Positions 51,415 to 64,000 of a stretch of DNA of 64,000 nt are shown here, in pieces. The first letter of the stretch is position 1, and the number at the start of each line of letters is the position of its first letter. The DNA is from Liolophura sinensis (lineage: Eukaryota > Mollusca > Polyplacophora > Chitonida > Chitonidae), in contig NC_088299.1 in assembly GCF_032854445.1 (NCBI RefSeq), forward strand, positions 10,595,608 through 10,659,607, written 5' to 3'. Position numbers and translations under genes: made by a program. Under the pieces are notes generated by a model. That model searched no databases, had not been told where the DNA came from, and saw only the letters and a program-made list of their open reading frames with translations.

Positions 51415-54400
51415 GTTTTTGTTTTGAACGCAGCACTTTCACTGCTCCTTTTCTCATATGCCCAGAGCAATAATATATCCCTATAATATATCCCTCCTTG
51501 CAAACAATAAAGAAATCAAGACAAACTGTTCAAACTGTGGAAACAAATCACTTTTAATACTAATTACATGACACCTATCACATACTTCACTCCATAGGGC
51601 TTAACCGAGTTATCCAAAATCTGTCAGACATTTAACAAAGAAAAACTAGCTGATAAACAAAGTATATGCATGAAAATGCTAAAATTGTTATAATAAACAC
51701 TGGAATTTATTAAACTCACACACGGCGTAACTACAAGTCAATTTAATGAGACTTGGCCAAGTTTATTTAAGTGTTCTATGTTTGTATAAAACTGTTCATG
51801 TGAAATTGCACCTTTGCTTGTGGAAACGAGATCAAAATCTCCGCCTCTCCTGGCTGTACCATCGGCTACAACTCCGTGAAACAAGGGCAAGATCCCTATA
51901 TTTGGGGTTTGGGGTGGGGCGGGTAGACATTTGAACACAACCAACAAAAGGTGATATTTTCCGGATTTTTCAGCATAATCACTAGAATAAAAATGAAAAT
52001 GAGTATCTTTATAGCAGAGACAGGGCAAGGGAGGAAGGAAAGAGAATTTGCCTATCATTTCTCTTTTTGAAATACCAGTTGATGTATTTACCTCGTTTGA
52101 TTCTGCAAGGGTGAGGCGGGGGGAACCAGTTCTCAGCTTTGATCTGGCTGATAAACTTAACTATGACAATATCCAAAAAATCAAAGTTACAGAAACTGGT
52201 TCTAATTAGGCATTACTTGAACACAACCTGAAATTGTTCGCTGCTAGCATAGCTTAATTTAAGCAAAACTTGACGATTCTCCCACATCTGTAACACCTTG
52301 TTATTTGCAAGAGTTAAGACAAGGATTTTTTTTTAAATCAAGAAATAACCATCACAAGACAGTCTTCAACAGACAACACACATTTCAATAAAACGGGTAA
52401 ATATGGAAGTTTGCTTTGATGCCTCTCCTTTAGTTTAGGTCAATGTACTGTGGTCAGCAAAAAGGCCATATTACATTAAAGCACTATTAGGTAATTGATG
52501 CCTTTGCCACTTGTTCTGAACACTTCTGGCACTTTCTTACTGAAAACAGCTAGGTATGTGCTACAACAGATCTTCAGACATTACTCAAGGACTTACAACA
52601 AGGAATCTTACATAAGCAACGTAGAAGAACATCACACCACCACAAGTGAATGGAGCTATTTATCCAGGATAATGTAAAGCTTTACCAGGCAGCTGGATGA
52701 CCACGACGACCACAGGTGCATTGTACAACCTTGCGTCTTTTTTAGCATATGCAGATTCTCGCACACCTTCTACTCCTGTTTCTTTTTTTATTATTGTTGT
52801 TGTTATTTTTTTCTGTCATATATTTTGGTCGTTCTGCGCCACTGTGCAGTTTACAAGAAAGAAATTCTTAATATGTTTTGTAACCAAAATGCTTTGAACA
52901 GAAATAGGATTAAACAAACAGACCTACTCCTACCGGAACCATTATAATGGTTTACTGGCTCAAGTTCTCCATTAATACATTGAATATATCCGTTCATGCG
53001 TATGACTAGTGTCTCTTTTTTTTTCGTCTTCAGGGCTGTTCCACATATTTAATACATTACCCGTAAGGTCAACTATACATCTACTGCAGCCAAACAGAGG
53101 AATGTGAGATGACCAGTATTTCCTTCTTCTGAACAATTCTACACAATTACTTTGCCAAGAGTGGTAAACTACACACATACACAATCGGACTACTGACGCA
53201 AGTTACAGGTGAGGACAAGAATCGGCATCTACATCCATAAATACATGTAAATGTACATCATGTATTCTAGTTTTAGCGAGAGCGGAAAAAAAAAGAAAGA
53301 ACAGAAATGGTTTTGGCTACGGAATTTCCTGTAAATATATAAACATAAGTTAAGACAGAGATGAAAAATGCTGAGTATAGAGTGGAATGTACACACAAAC
53401 CAGTTGATATTAGATCCCATCCTTTCATCCTGCAAGTCTTATTCTGCAGCTTTAACAACCCTTTGGAATTTCACAAGAATGGTTCGGGGGTACACAAGAG
53501 TTTATTACGAGGCATGTTGGTAAATGAAAACTTCATTCACATCTCTGTTCAGTCAGGCCAAACTGACATAATAATTCATTATTTCATAATATTTACAGAA
53601 TTTACACATTTGAAGTCAAAAAGAAAAGATGGCGTGTCCCAGAGTACAAGATGTGCTTGTAATTCAGAACACAGTACAGCCAAACTTTAACGTCTACTTG
53701 TAAAATCTCAGTCTACGTGTACATACACAAGTCTACATAAGGTCTGATCAAGAAGAACCTCTTGCTGAATTAAAAGCATCCAGTTATATGCCACCAATTG
53801 CACACTGTACAAGAAATCCAACTGTGTGCCCAATTATCCTGGATACATGTTGCACAATACCAGCTGAGAACCAGTCTTGCCTTTTACTTGTGGTATAGGT
53901 GTCATACAAATTTAAAAACTAAACCCAAAAAGCCATATCTAGGATTATTTTTCAGTCATACAACTAAGGAACATACATATCTATGAACAGGGGTCGGTTT
54001 CATGCAGTTCAACTAGCTACGTAAGCCTTTAACTACCATGACAACGTATGTTGTAGATATAAGTCTATAAGACTAAGTAAGCTTCATGGAATCGGTCCCA
54101 GGCCTTTGGGATGCATACTTTCAGTATTGGCCCTCTTGACACTAGAGACTGAAGTGTGCTGCACTTACAGCGCATCAAGATGCTGGTGAAACGATGTCAA
54201 TGTATTCCATCATAGTATGAACATGAGTATGTGTTCATATCATATTTTAATACACATACTACTTCCATTCAACCCAGAAATCTGAGCAGGACCCCTCTGC
54301 CTGAGACTCGCATCAAAACCTTTACTAGAGGCATGGATAAATGTTTAAACATTTCCTCACATTTAATGAGGTTTACAGTTGTGTACTGAGTTAACTGATA

Positions 54401-55269
54401 ATATTTCATTCACAAAATTGCGAAGTGTACCAAAGAACACATTTAATGTATCAGAAGTCTTGTCAAAAATCAACCCTGTCGAAGATTGGGATGTGGGCTT
54501 TTCCTGAATGATCTCCACAAAAAGGAACTGCATTTAGAATGTTAACATATATAGAGAGGGACATTATTCCAGAACAAGAGAGCTTGAAATACTACGGCTA
54601 CTGCACTCATCTACATTTATACATGCAATTCTTATTTTATTAACAAGACAGGCCTAAATAACAGCTGGTAATCAAAACTGATAACCTAATTCAAAATCTA
54701 AGCATGCCGAGAAAAAGACTGTTACACAGATGTCTAACCTACACATGACCACATGTTACATGTATATTATATATTTAAATATTTACAAATAACAACTGTA
54801 CACAGATACGCCATGCTGCATTTTATCATTGCACATAAATGCTAGCACGTAAAACAAAAAGGTACACGCTCATTAATTATCCCGAACACTTCTGTGACTT
54901 AAAACACTATCATGAACATGGACTGTTTAATGATCCTAGAGTAATTTGTGACAGCTTTAATGTCATCCGAAGAAACCAAAATATACAGACGTAAATTGAT
55001 GAAAGGAAATTTTCGAAGAACAAGTAAAGTCCAGTTAGGTGGAGAGACTGTGTGCTTATCATTACCCAAATGAGCCTGCATGCGATGCAAGTTCTTCTCC
55101 TCCTCAAACTAAATGTACCTGTAACTTCTGGTGAAATTATGATTGTACTGAAGGAAATTATATCAACATGACCCCCTACGTCACACCCTCCATCCCTTCC
55201 CTAGATGTCTAAACGAGTGCTATTTAACATGGTATATGATATCCACTGTTCTTGGTCGGGAGTAGACCA
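51415..55269 (-). other. Region 3' of VAMP; probable long 3' UTR, no other gene seen
   Basis: No spliced or long coding sequence is visible on either strand. A minus-strand AATAAA (plus-strand TTTATT) occurs near 51712-51717. If used, it would give a 3' UTR of about 3.5 kb, a length that would fit a neuronal transcript. The UTR extent is inference; transcript data would be needed to place it. Confidence 0.35.
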
Positions 55270-55313
55270 CTACTTCTGCCCATCATCCTTTTGGTTTGCT
55301 GTCACCGCCCACA
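55270..55313 (-). CDS. VAMP: VAMP last coding exon
   Basis: The acceptor TTATTTTCCAG is followed by TG TGG GCG GTG, which completes a Val codon from either TM exon and reads [13 protein letters not shown] then TAG at 55272-55270. It ends the anchor and gives a hydrophilic lumenal tail of about 10 residues, unusually long for synaptobrevin, whose lumenal end is often only a few residues. Confidence 0.8.
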
Positions 55314-58300
55314 CTGGAAAATAACAAAACAAAAAATTTTGTCAGTCAACATAAGCGTATACATGAACATGCTGACATCAGTTTTCGAGGTTAAAATATT
55401 CATACCAATTCAAAATGGTATTTTATATACACACTTATATACATGCTAATATAATTTTTTATTTAATTCGAAAGCCTGAGGTTAGAAGACAAAAAAATGT
55501 CCTGTGCTTAGAATTTCATAGGTTGTGTGAGAGAAGGAATCTATATTTTGTCTATTCAACGCAATTTTATAACGTGTTTACACGTAGATGTTGTTAGGAA
55601 TGGAGTCTCACAAAATTTGCTTTTACTTCAGTGAACTGCATTCAGTTCTAAAACAGTACGTTTTTGAATTTTTTTATTAACTTCTTGGATGTAAATTGAT
55701 GTCCAAAAAATAAGAAAGATAATGCTGCGGATGAAACTGCATCCACAATGAAGCACAGGATTTCCCATAACGCAACTGTTTTTGAAAGACTTCATTAATA
55801 TGGCATTATGCTGTTGCAATGTAGCGTTCAAAGGTTCCGAACTTCTTGTGGCAAGTGTTAGAAAACACTGAAAGTACAGTACATACACTTTCATTGTTAG
55901 GGTACTTACACTTTCATTGTTAGGGTACTTACACTTACATTGTTAGGGTACTGAACTTGGACAAAATCTGAAGTACCTACTTCTTGCCGAGTTAGTTGAA
56001 ACGTTTGCAACACTGAGTACTGGTATACTGAATTCAGTACCCTAATTCTACTAATTTCTGGGACAGATATTACTAGTGCTGAAAGCAGGATATATTACAT
56101 TTCTTTCCTAGCTTTTTGGAAGAGTAAAGATATAAGCATGTTGTTCAATAGCTGGTCTAAACATGTGAAAAAAAAAGAAACTAAATATTCTTGCTACTAC
56201 TCCATGTACATTGGCTATAAGATCAAACCAGATGTCCCAAAAATCAGAAAAAATAGGGTAAGCTGACTTTAATTAGATATATACTAACAAGTAAGATTAA
56301 AAATGAAATTTTTTTCCAAATTGTACTAACATAAACTATATTTCATGCTATGAATGTATTTCTTGAAAATATAGAATAAAAAACAAAACATGCACTGAAA
56401 GTGATATAAACAAACCCTAAAATACCTGGGAAAAAAAAACAAAAAAACAAACAACAACAAAAGTTTATAACTTGAAAGACTCCTACAAAATGGGTGCTGC
56501 AACCAAACTTTGAAAAATAGACGTCAGCCACTACAATGCCATAAATAGGCCACTAAAATATTTATGAAAACCCTTGGGACTCAAACATCTGCAATAACAC
56601 ACCTGACCAAAAATTTCGCACATTACAAGAAAGATGAGAGTTTGGAATTTAGACAAGGAAATCCCTTAAGAAAATATAACCCATTAAGTTATCAATATGG
56701 CCATCCATTCCATCACACTAATTAACTACTACTAATTAGTATAACTGAAACGGAGCAATAACTGAAAATTACTCGTCATTTGACACAGTGTTGTAAACTA
56801 TTATTAAAGTACTTTCCATTATTCTTTCAAGATGGGATTTTTCAAGTGGGACAAAGGCTGGTAAAACTTTGTATGGCCTCAAGGGATTTGCGTATATGTC
56901 TTTTGAATCATTCAACAAAGCAAATAAGGGCTCTAACACCATCCATTCTGTCTCCAGCATGGAATGATCGTGTCTGGGAAAGAATTGTACCCAAGTTACT
57001 CTTCAATTGAAGAAGTGAAGTAATCTTAAATATGATTTACAAGTCTTTCTCATCAGGTGTACAGTTTTGGTCTGCCTTTCTTTTAAACCATGCATTCTGT
57101 ATCCCCCAAATACTACGGCACTATGTAATGATAAAATAAGTAAAGACAAATTGAGGCTAAAACATGCTATGTAAATAAGCCTTCAGAACACTGCCTTATA
57201 CGATGTATTACATAATTAAATTGTGAACATGTAAAAAATGATACATACATGTGAAGTGTAAATTCAACAACATCAATTTATAACTGTAGAAAAAAGTCGG
57301 TGCACACAATTATCAACTAACAAAATTCTGGGCACAATTTCGAAAAACTTTGTAAATCAAATTTTTAAAACTTTTCTCGCAAATCTCACTGACTCTCATC
57401 AAAGAGCCTTTACTTGGACAATATCATTTTCAAGACAATGCATTTACACAAAGTTTTGTGAAAGCGGCCCCTGTTCTAGAAAAAGAGAAAAAAATCTCAC
57501 AATATTTAGAAACAAATTGTGCTGGTGTGTTATACCCTTAGCTATACTTGGTGGCCACCCAGGCTGGAAAAAGGTGGGAAAGGTAAAGGTTAGGGCAATG
57601 AGGAATGTAACTTCACAGGTCAAAACAACATTCATATATACTCTCTCCCACAGAAGAACACACTCACAGGTAACAGCATTTAGATAGACAAGAGAATACT
57701 AAGGTGCTTCAAACCATCACAGTCCAGTCTGTCTGATTTACTGGACAAAGCGGAAAAGAAAATGGAAACCTTCTGAACTTTGTCCATCTCATTTTAAAAA
57801 TACGAAATTTTATAACTCCATCAATTTGTCCAAACGGCTTCACAAATGAAAGGGACAGAACGACAAGGTAACGGGTAATAAATTAGGACAATGACAATTC
57901 AGTTGTTTCAATAAGATCTGATTTCAAATACCAGTATATTGTAAACTTGCATGGATGGACAGAGTACCAAGGCATTTTGACTGCTTTCAAAACGAGTCAG
58001 CATACATGTAAATACATGTAATTACCATTCACCATTTCTTCAGTCTTTCCAATGTTAAAATACATGTAAGCTAACAAGTTGTAACCACTCAAATCTTTCG
58101 GTTAAAGTGTCAAGCCAGAATAGTGTTACCCATTACATGCTTTTGTTATTACAATCATTTCATATCACTGAAATACATGTAGTATGATCTCCAAGCAAAT
58201 TCGAACTTGTTCAAGGTGTTTGTTTACTGCAACCACCACAGCACAAAATCACCAAGCCTGCCTGTCTACTTGCATATCTGAGGGGAAGAAAAGTTATTTT

Positions 58301-60487
58301 CTAGCCCCAAGAACCAAACAAACAGAAAGACTAAACTATTCTATACAGGCCAGGTCCCAGGCTAACTAACTACTAAAACAGGACTCAATTCATCAATAAC
58401 ATGCACCACTTCCAACACGATAAATTCAATGATGAAAACCTCGGATAACCATCTAGGAAACATGGAACAGATCAAACCAAATCTCACTTCCACCCATAAG
58501 GGAGAACTTATGGTATACGTTCTATTTCACTCAAAACAAAAAAGGCTTTCCCAAAAGTGAATTTACAGACTATGATTATGTCGGGCGTTGTTATCAAAAG
58601 AATAGACAAGAACACAAAAATAATACCCTGTCCAAAATAAAGCAAACAGGACAACTTGTCAGCAGATGACACCTGAACTACATGTTACTTTTTCTCCAGG
58701 AAGTCTTCTAGAAACCACATACAGTAGCCTACAACTCTTCTAGAAACAACCTACAGTACAAGTCCTTCAGGCTAAAATCTATGCTACACCATGTCTGCCT
58801 TTGTAGATGTCACAGAGTATGAGGGGTCAAGAGAGCACCAAAGGGCCACAGAGTAGCACATGGGTACAAACACGAGCTAAAGTGACACACCACGACAACA
58901 ACAACAGCGACACCACCGTGGGTAAGGGCATACAAAAGGACTCTTACACAGACTTGTTAACCATACGTTGTTGCTACCCAGACTGTTTGTGTGGATGGAA
59001 GAAGAGAGGATCCGGAGATTAGTACAAGGGATAACGGACATCTGCCAGAAAGCACTTACGTGAACACAACAGGTACATGTACAAAGCAAAATACCGTAAG
59101 GTACACCTCCTTACAGGGGCATAAGAATTACTGTTACTGGGGTGACTATATAAACCAGAGTACATCATACACTACATATATGTCTTAGACAAGTCATAAG
59201 AGATGTTTCAATGTCAGTTTTAATCACAGATACATATGCTGCTCAAAGCAGCAAGTCTGAAAATGTGAATATAGCAAAAGAATAGATATGCTTGTTCCCA
59301 AAGTCTTGATCAGTTGTGTTTTACAAACTGTCAAGACATGAAAACATGTGAGGTAACTTTAATACTAAATTCAGTGAGAGTTTGAATGATTAATTCACTG
59401 ACACACAAGTAAATATCATTGCCGCAAATTGCAGGTTGTTATCATTTGTAGATTACTTGCACGGTAACACGAGTAGCTTCCACAAGCATTTGAATCATGC
59501 TTTATTGTTTTTCCAATCTGATCATTCACCATTTCTTCAGTCTTTCGAATGTTAAAATAGCTAATTTAAATGCAAATTATCTTAACGTCAGTCTTTTGAT
59601 TATGGTACTAATTTCTGTAATTTTAATAATGTAACCAACAATAGGCCTTCACACAAAGCAGAATTTTTCATTTTAAGATAGGCTCAAAAGATAGACCAGG
59701 TGAATATGCGAAGGAGTTGACGAAATACAGTGTATGCATAGTGTCATAGCTCTGCTACAAGCAGTGATGTGTGAATGTGGACTGCCACAGTAAGATGGTA
59801 GCTTGACCATGAATGTGTCCAGACTGGATGCACAGCAATACGCTATTAGTACTGGAGTTACAAGTGAAAACGCAAACCTTCCTATTTCCAGGTAATTAGA
59901 AAATTATAGCTGATCCCTTTTCAGTTACCAGCCTTCTGAATTCAGTAACATCGTTCATACCAGGTAAAATGATACCAGTATACTAGAGTAACATAGCAAT
60001 GGAGACAATTACAGTTCCCCCAACACACATAATACCACTAATGTATCTTGGAATTTCTCTTCGGAACATGGTCCTACATCTAGATTTATAGACAGAGAGC
60101 TGCTCAACTGTATATCCATGCAGGAATGACATAACATCCAAATCCCCCAAAAAATCATTTCATAGCCTAGCATAGCTGAAAAGGAAAACTTTCATGTGAG
60201 ACACCAGGCAAGTCATTATGTGAAAAAAATATGCTAGAATAAGGGTTAGGTTCAAATGAATATGAAGAAATTCACAGCTTATAACAATACGTTCACTCAT
60301 TTTATCACATGTTACACAAAGATTATTTAGACAAAACAATAAGACACAAAGCACATGTATCTTAAGAAAGTTACTTTATAATGTTAATATAGTCATTCTG
60401 AAGGAATATGTTAATACAGATAGCTGTACAGAGCCTATGAGTCGTACAAGTTCACGAGAATTCAAATGGTGGCCGTGTGTGTGTGTG

Positions 60488-60540
<53 letters not shown>

Positions 60541-63500
60541 GGGGGGGTGGCTTGCCCTTGTACAGGAAGTTGGGGGTTAGAAAATGCTCCATTCGCCCAA
60601 CACTCATGTGCAAAGGCCATGTACCTAATCCCAACTTCAGGTGTAGACACGAGTGCCTGAGAACTTGTATCTCTCATGGGCCCTATGAAATAGCATCTGC
60701 TGTGCTTATAATGCTCAGAGATATCCCGATCAAGTTAGTGTATACGCTTCTGGACAAACATGCCAAAGATACATCAAACATACATATACATGCCCACAGT
60801 CTTCAAACATATGCAGGTATAGCAATGTATAAAAGTATATAGGAGACTCGCTACAGAAAAGAAAGTAATACTGAAATTAAACTGTATGTTATACTTACTG
60901 AACTGCATATCAATCACAAAATGAACTTGTTGTGGAGTATTTTTCAGAAAAAGGAGACTTTAGACTGTACAGAATGTTGTACAGTACTTTTTGTGGTCTA
61001 TCATTGATACATGGAAGAGCTTACTGTGTACAGCATGTTGCACTCCTGGTGTTGTGTCATTCACACAAGGGGAATTTTAGCTGTACACAATGTTGTAATT
61101 GTGCTGTATCATTCACACAAGGAAGAGTGTACAATGTACACAATGTTGCATTTGTTGTGTCATTCACACAAATGGGAGTTTAAGCTGTACAAAATGTTTT
61201 ACTTGTTTTATATCATTCACACAAGGAAGATACACTGTAAACAATGTTGTGCTTGTAACATTCACACAAGGAAGACTGTACTGTGTAAACAATGTTGTAC
61301 TTGTATCATTCACACAAGGAAGACTGTACTATGTAAACAATGTTGTACTGGTTTTGCATCATTCACACAAAGAGGATTAGTAATTAATGTTAATGTTAGC
61401 AATTAATGTTTATCTGTTGTTTATGTCTTCACATGTTCAATCTTAATGTATAATCATATTATGTTGTAAAGTAAAATCTTTTTATTTAAAAAATAATTAA
61501 ATGTAAAAGTGGAAACAAAAAACTCACCAACAATAATAATAATTATAACAAGAATCACAGCAATAAGAATAGCCCACATCTGAAAGGAAGCACAACACAA
61601 AATAAAGCATAGAACAACAATTAATAAATGTAAATAGAAAGTGAACTGAAATTAAAACTCTGAAGGTGACAAGTCTGTACATACATAAATACAAACATAA
61701 CTAAGACAATATTTTACAGCGTGTCTACTGTCATGACTATGTGCCTATTTTCAAAGTGATGAACATTTGCTTATAATGGCATAACATGATGTGGGTCATA
61801 CTATTCAGGGGAGATACATGTGGGCTCCTTTTTGTATTAACAAACTGAAGAGTTCTCTCCCTTTGTAATGGTAGTCACCATCCCGTTCGTGGAAGTATCA
61901 GTGCAATAAAAAGCCAGACATTTTAAGTCACATTTCACAGTGCAGACATATCAGAGGAATAGATGTACATGTAGGTAGTGGATTTACTCTACTACATACA
62001 CAACAAATGTCAATTTTCACAATCTGAATGTCATAGTTATCAGCCAGTTGGCCTTGTCCTGTGGCATTCCCAACAGCATGTGCAAAGGGACTCTGAACCA
62101 TCTCCAAACAAGGTATAATGTGCTTGCTAATTCACTTGAGCTGTTTAATTTATTTACTTGATTGTTGTTTAATGTCATGCTCTGAACTGGGAGAAGTATT
62201 CTTTTATGATCACTTCAGTGATAGCTGGAATCAAGCAGATTACAAATACATGTATATGTACTTTTGTGGTCCAGGTGCTGGTGTTTTTAAGGGCTGTGAA
62301 ATGTGTTTTCATATTGCATGTGTATGTAGTGGTGTAGTTGGTATATGAATGTGTTCCATATTGCGAAGACAACATCAGAGAGTGGTGTACTAAATACACA
62401 TGGATAACAAACATGAGTACATGTGTGAATACAACAGCAGACAAATTCTATCACATCACAGTGACAGCAAAACAAGCAGGTAAACTACAGTTACAGGTAA
62501 CTTACCAATGATTATAATAAGAATTACAGCAATAATTCCTCCCAGGATTAACATCATCTGTTGATTAGTCACAAAGCTCGGTTTCACATCAATATAAACT
62601 GATTTACATGAATGTGCTTAGTGTTATAGTTATTTGATTGGTGATTAATGCCATAATGACAAATTCTTAACCGAGTCTGATACAATGGCACTCAGGTTTA
62701 TCTGTGGAGGACGCCTGGGTTAGAACACACTTTAAATCTATCTTTTCAACCACTTTTTTCAGTGGCATTTATGCATATAATGATTATGAAAATGACATTA
62801 AAAATGATTTGTTTGTGTGATTAAAGATACAGGCTTCATAAAACTGTGGAAATTATTTCTCTACACTCCATGGTTCTGTCAGAATGTTTGAAAATATAGG
62901 TTGGCAAAGGCGGTTGAATAGATCGGAAGATTAGGGTAACCTTTTACCAGGTACTTGACGAACCTCCTGACTTATACGATAAGCCGAAATCAGCAGGAAG
63001 TGGAGATGAACCTGTAACCCCACTGGTCATGTGACGATCGTTTGCTGTTATAGTCAGCCTGTTAGAACCTCCTTTTAATATTATAATCAATGACATCTGA
63101 TCCTCTGTCTTGGATGACATCATTTAACGATACGACAGAAAACCAAGGAAATGCTGTTTTCCACAGTTTTGCAGCTTCCACTTTTTCAACATCACAGACA
63201 ACCCTCCCAGTTGCAGTATATTAACAAGGGTGTGAATAAGTCCTTGGCCTTGATTTTAAAGATCACTGCTAAATGTGGAAGTCTTACTACTGTAGTTGAT
63301 AATACTTGTGCTTAAACTGTGATCTTTTGTTTAGGTGATGTTATTCTAGTACGTGTCTAAGTGGTCTCTTTAATACTGCTCAGGAATATAAACTGGAAGC
63401 TGTTTTGAATCCCAGCACTTTGCTTTATTTTAGGACCTGTTATTCCTCAACCACCCCTACAAAATCATGAAAACTTTTATATACCTTGCAGTTCTTCCAC

Positions 63501-63564
63501 CAGTATTTTCGTTTGAGTTTACCAGCACTGGCTTCAAATTGTGAGGCACCTGCTTGAAGTGCAT
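55270..63564 (-). CDS. VAMP: Synaptobrevin/VAMP, 3' half of gene (5' exons lie beyond 64000)
   Basis: Vesicle R-SNARE that pairs with syntaxin and SNAP-25 to drive exocytosis; tail-anchored in the vesicle membrane. Visible coding exons are 63564-63485 (phase 1 in, 26 codons: end of the SNARE helix and the basic, Trp-rich juxtamembrane stretch [10 protein letters not shown]), then one of two 52-bp transmembrane exons (62557-62506 or 61579-61528), then the last exon 55313-55270 (short tail [13 protein letters not shown], stop). All junctions are in phase: phase 0 into either TM exon, phase 1 out. The juxtamembrane sequence is nearly diagnostic of neuronal-type synaptobrevin. The N-terminus and most of the SNARE motif would be on exons outside the window; 63565-64000 shows none. 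The last intron is about 6.2 kb. Family assignment is very secure; the paralogue number is not determined. Confidence 0.93.
55884..55955. repeat. 23-bp tandem repeat, 3 copies
   Basis: Unit TCATTGTTAGGGTACTTACA plus CTT, three times with one substitution. Confidence 0.92.
60474..60547. repeat. TG microsatellite merging into a G run
   Basis: Interrupted TG repeats followed by about 22 G (60525-60546). ORFs of Val/Cys/Gly or Thr/His/Pro across it are artefacts. Confidence 0.95.
61040..61375. repeat. Irregular tandem repeat of about 48-60 bp, about 6 copies
   Basis: CATTCACACAAGGAAGACTG plus TACTGTGTAAACAATGTTGT and variants. The last three copies are most alike, earlier ones drift. Confidence 0.88.
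61528..61579 (-). CDS. VAMP: VAMP alternative transmembrane exon B
   Basis: Exon of 52 bp between CTTTCAG and G|GTGAGT, reading [17 protein letters not shown] plus one base. It is a second, diverged membrane anchor for the same protein. It resembles the MWAI-type anchors of vertebrate VAMP1/2/3, while exon A resembles the MM(I/L)ILG-type anchors of other animals. That comparison is from memory of the family. Confidence 0.85.
62506..62557 (-). CDS. VAMP: VAMP alternative transmembrane exon A
   Basis: Exon of 52 bp between CAACAG and G|GTAAGT, reading [17 protein letters not shown] plus one base. This is the canonical start of the synaptobrevin membrane anchor after KNCK. It has the same length and phases (0 in, 1 out) as exon B at 61579-61528, so including both would shift the frame downstream. 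That makes the pair probably mutually exclusive. Confidence 0.85.
62625..63040 (-). mobile_element. SINE-like repeat, second subfamily, in a VAMP intron
   Basis: TTATTTGATTGGTGATTAAT with ATGCCATAATGACAAATTC; then, after about 200 bp of other sequence, TTTACCAGGTACTTGACGAA and GGAGATGAACCTGTAACCCC. Confidence 0.5.
63485..63564 (-). CDS. VAMP: VAMP exon: C-terminal SNARE and juxtamembrane segment
   Basis: The acceptor TTTTTCAG lies just 5' on the minus strand and the donor AAG|GTATAT at the end. The exon reads [18 protein letters not shown] followed by KYWWKNCK. This covers the last heptads of the synaptobrevin helix and the membrane-proximal basic/Trp patch. The first codon is split (phase 1), as expected for the Asp that precedes ALQ in this family. 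Confidence 0.93.
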
Positions 63565-64000
63565 CTGAAAAATAACACGGGACAATAATTTTAGATTAAT
63601 GGACATATATCTGTAGGGTTAAAATTTACACTGTTGTGTTACATATTTCAGCTATTATGGTTATTCACGTTTTATTCAAATAATGTACACTGACTATATA
63701 ACGAAAAATTTTTCACAATATTTAATCTGAACACTGGACAAGTTTTTCAAGAGAAAATCAATTTCAGAAAGCAAAACTAACTATTGTTGAGCAACACAAC
63801 AAAACCCTGTATAAAGCACGGCTCTACATACATGTTAACTGCTGTATATATAAAGGCATGTAAGGCAAAGACATGTAAGGGTTATAAAATATTACTTCTG
63901 TGCTGAAGCTCACATTTTCAAAGTAAGATACCATTTCCCCTCTTCAACTGTGTTTCACGTAAAGTTACACATCATACTGTATTCTGACTGATTCATCCCC

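Larger units (their letters stand above)
55314..61527 (-). other. VAMP: Large VAMP intron
   Basis: This is the 6.2-kb interval between TM exon B and the last exon. It contains a 23-bp tandem repeat (55884-55955), the TG/G microsatellite (60474-60547) and an irregular tandem array (61040-61375). I see no convincing exon here; the ORFs are short and in AT-rich sequence. Confidence 0.6.

Noticed and set aside
56769..57010. Overlapping ORFs on both strands in the VAMP intron
   Set aside because: No acceptor or donor in frame and no recognisable family; chance in intron sequence.
60452..60842. Val/Cys/Gly and Thr/His/Pro-rich ORFs
   Set aside because: They arise from the TG repeat and G run.

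Overview
This is a 64 kb piece of metazoan nuclear DNA, most likely from a mollusc (bivalve or gastropod). The genes have short exons with GT-AG introns, AT-rich introns and many dispersed repeats. The commonest repeat is a tRNA-derived SINE of about 260 bp, with polymerase III A and B boxes at its head and an AAATAAAT tail. Its sequence is of a kind I associate with molluscan genomes; that assignment is from memory and was not searched. There is no prokaryotic gene organisation.

Four multi-exon genes could be reconstructed, all on the minus strand. From high to low coordinates they are: (1) the 3' half of a synaptobrevin/VAMP gene (beyond 64000 to 55270), with two equal-length transmembrane exons that look mutually exclusive; (2) a complete 10-coding-exon GAPDH gene (46911-40663, 335 aa); (3) a 4-coding-exon gene (37518-29001, 428 aa) for a membrane-anchored, glycosyltransferase-like protein resembling DUF1647-type families; (4) an unrecognised secreted modular protein (24060 to about 14860, about 468 aa). 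Gene 4 has a signal peptide, three homologous four-cysteine modules built from exon pairs, and a Pro/Thr-rich repeat linker. Splice phases agree at every junction of all four models.

Layout: 1-14.8 kb is gene-poor and full of repeats (24-bp minisatellites, SINE copies, reverse-transcriptase relics, two possible small ORFs). 14.9-24.1 kb is the secreted modular gene, with a 573-bp inverted-repeat element in one intron. 24.2-28.7 kb holds SINEs and an inactivated Tc1-like DD34E transposon with intact TIRs and TA target duplication. 29.0-37.5 kb is the glycosyltransferase-like gene; one intron holds a 1.4-kb element with hairpin ends inside a TTA microsatellite. 40.7-46.9 kb is GAPDH, with a likely 5' noncoding exon near 49.26 kb. 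47-51.4 kb is upstream sequence with a MITE. 51.5-64 kb is the VAMP gene, its probable long 3' region and large introns.

The genes are functionally unrelated neighbours (vesicle fusion, glycolysis, probable Golgi glycosylation, a secreted extracellular protein). The best candidate for something undescribed is the secreted modular protein. The paired VAMP transmembrane exons come second.
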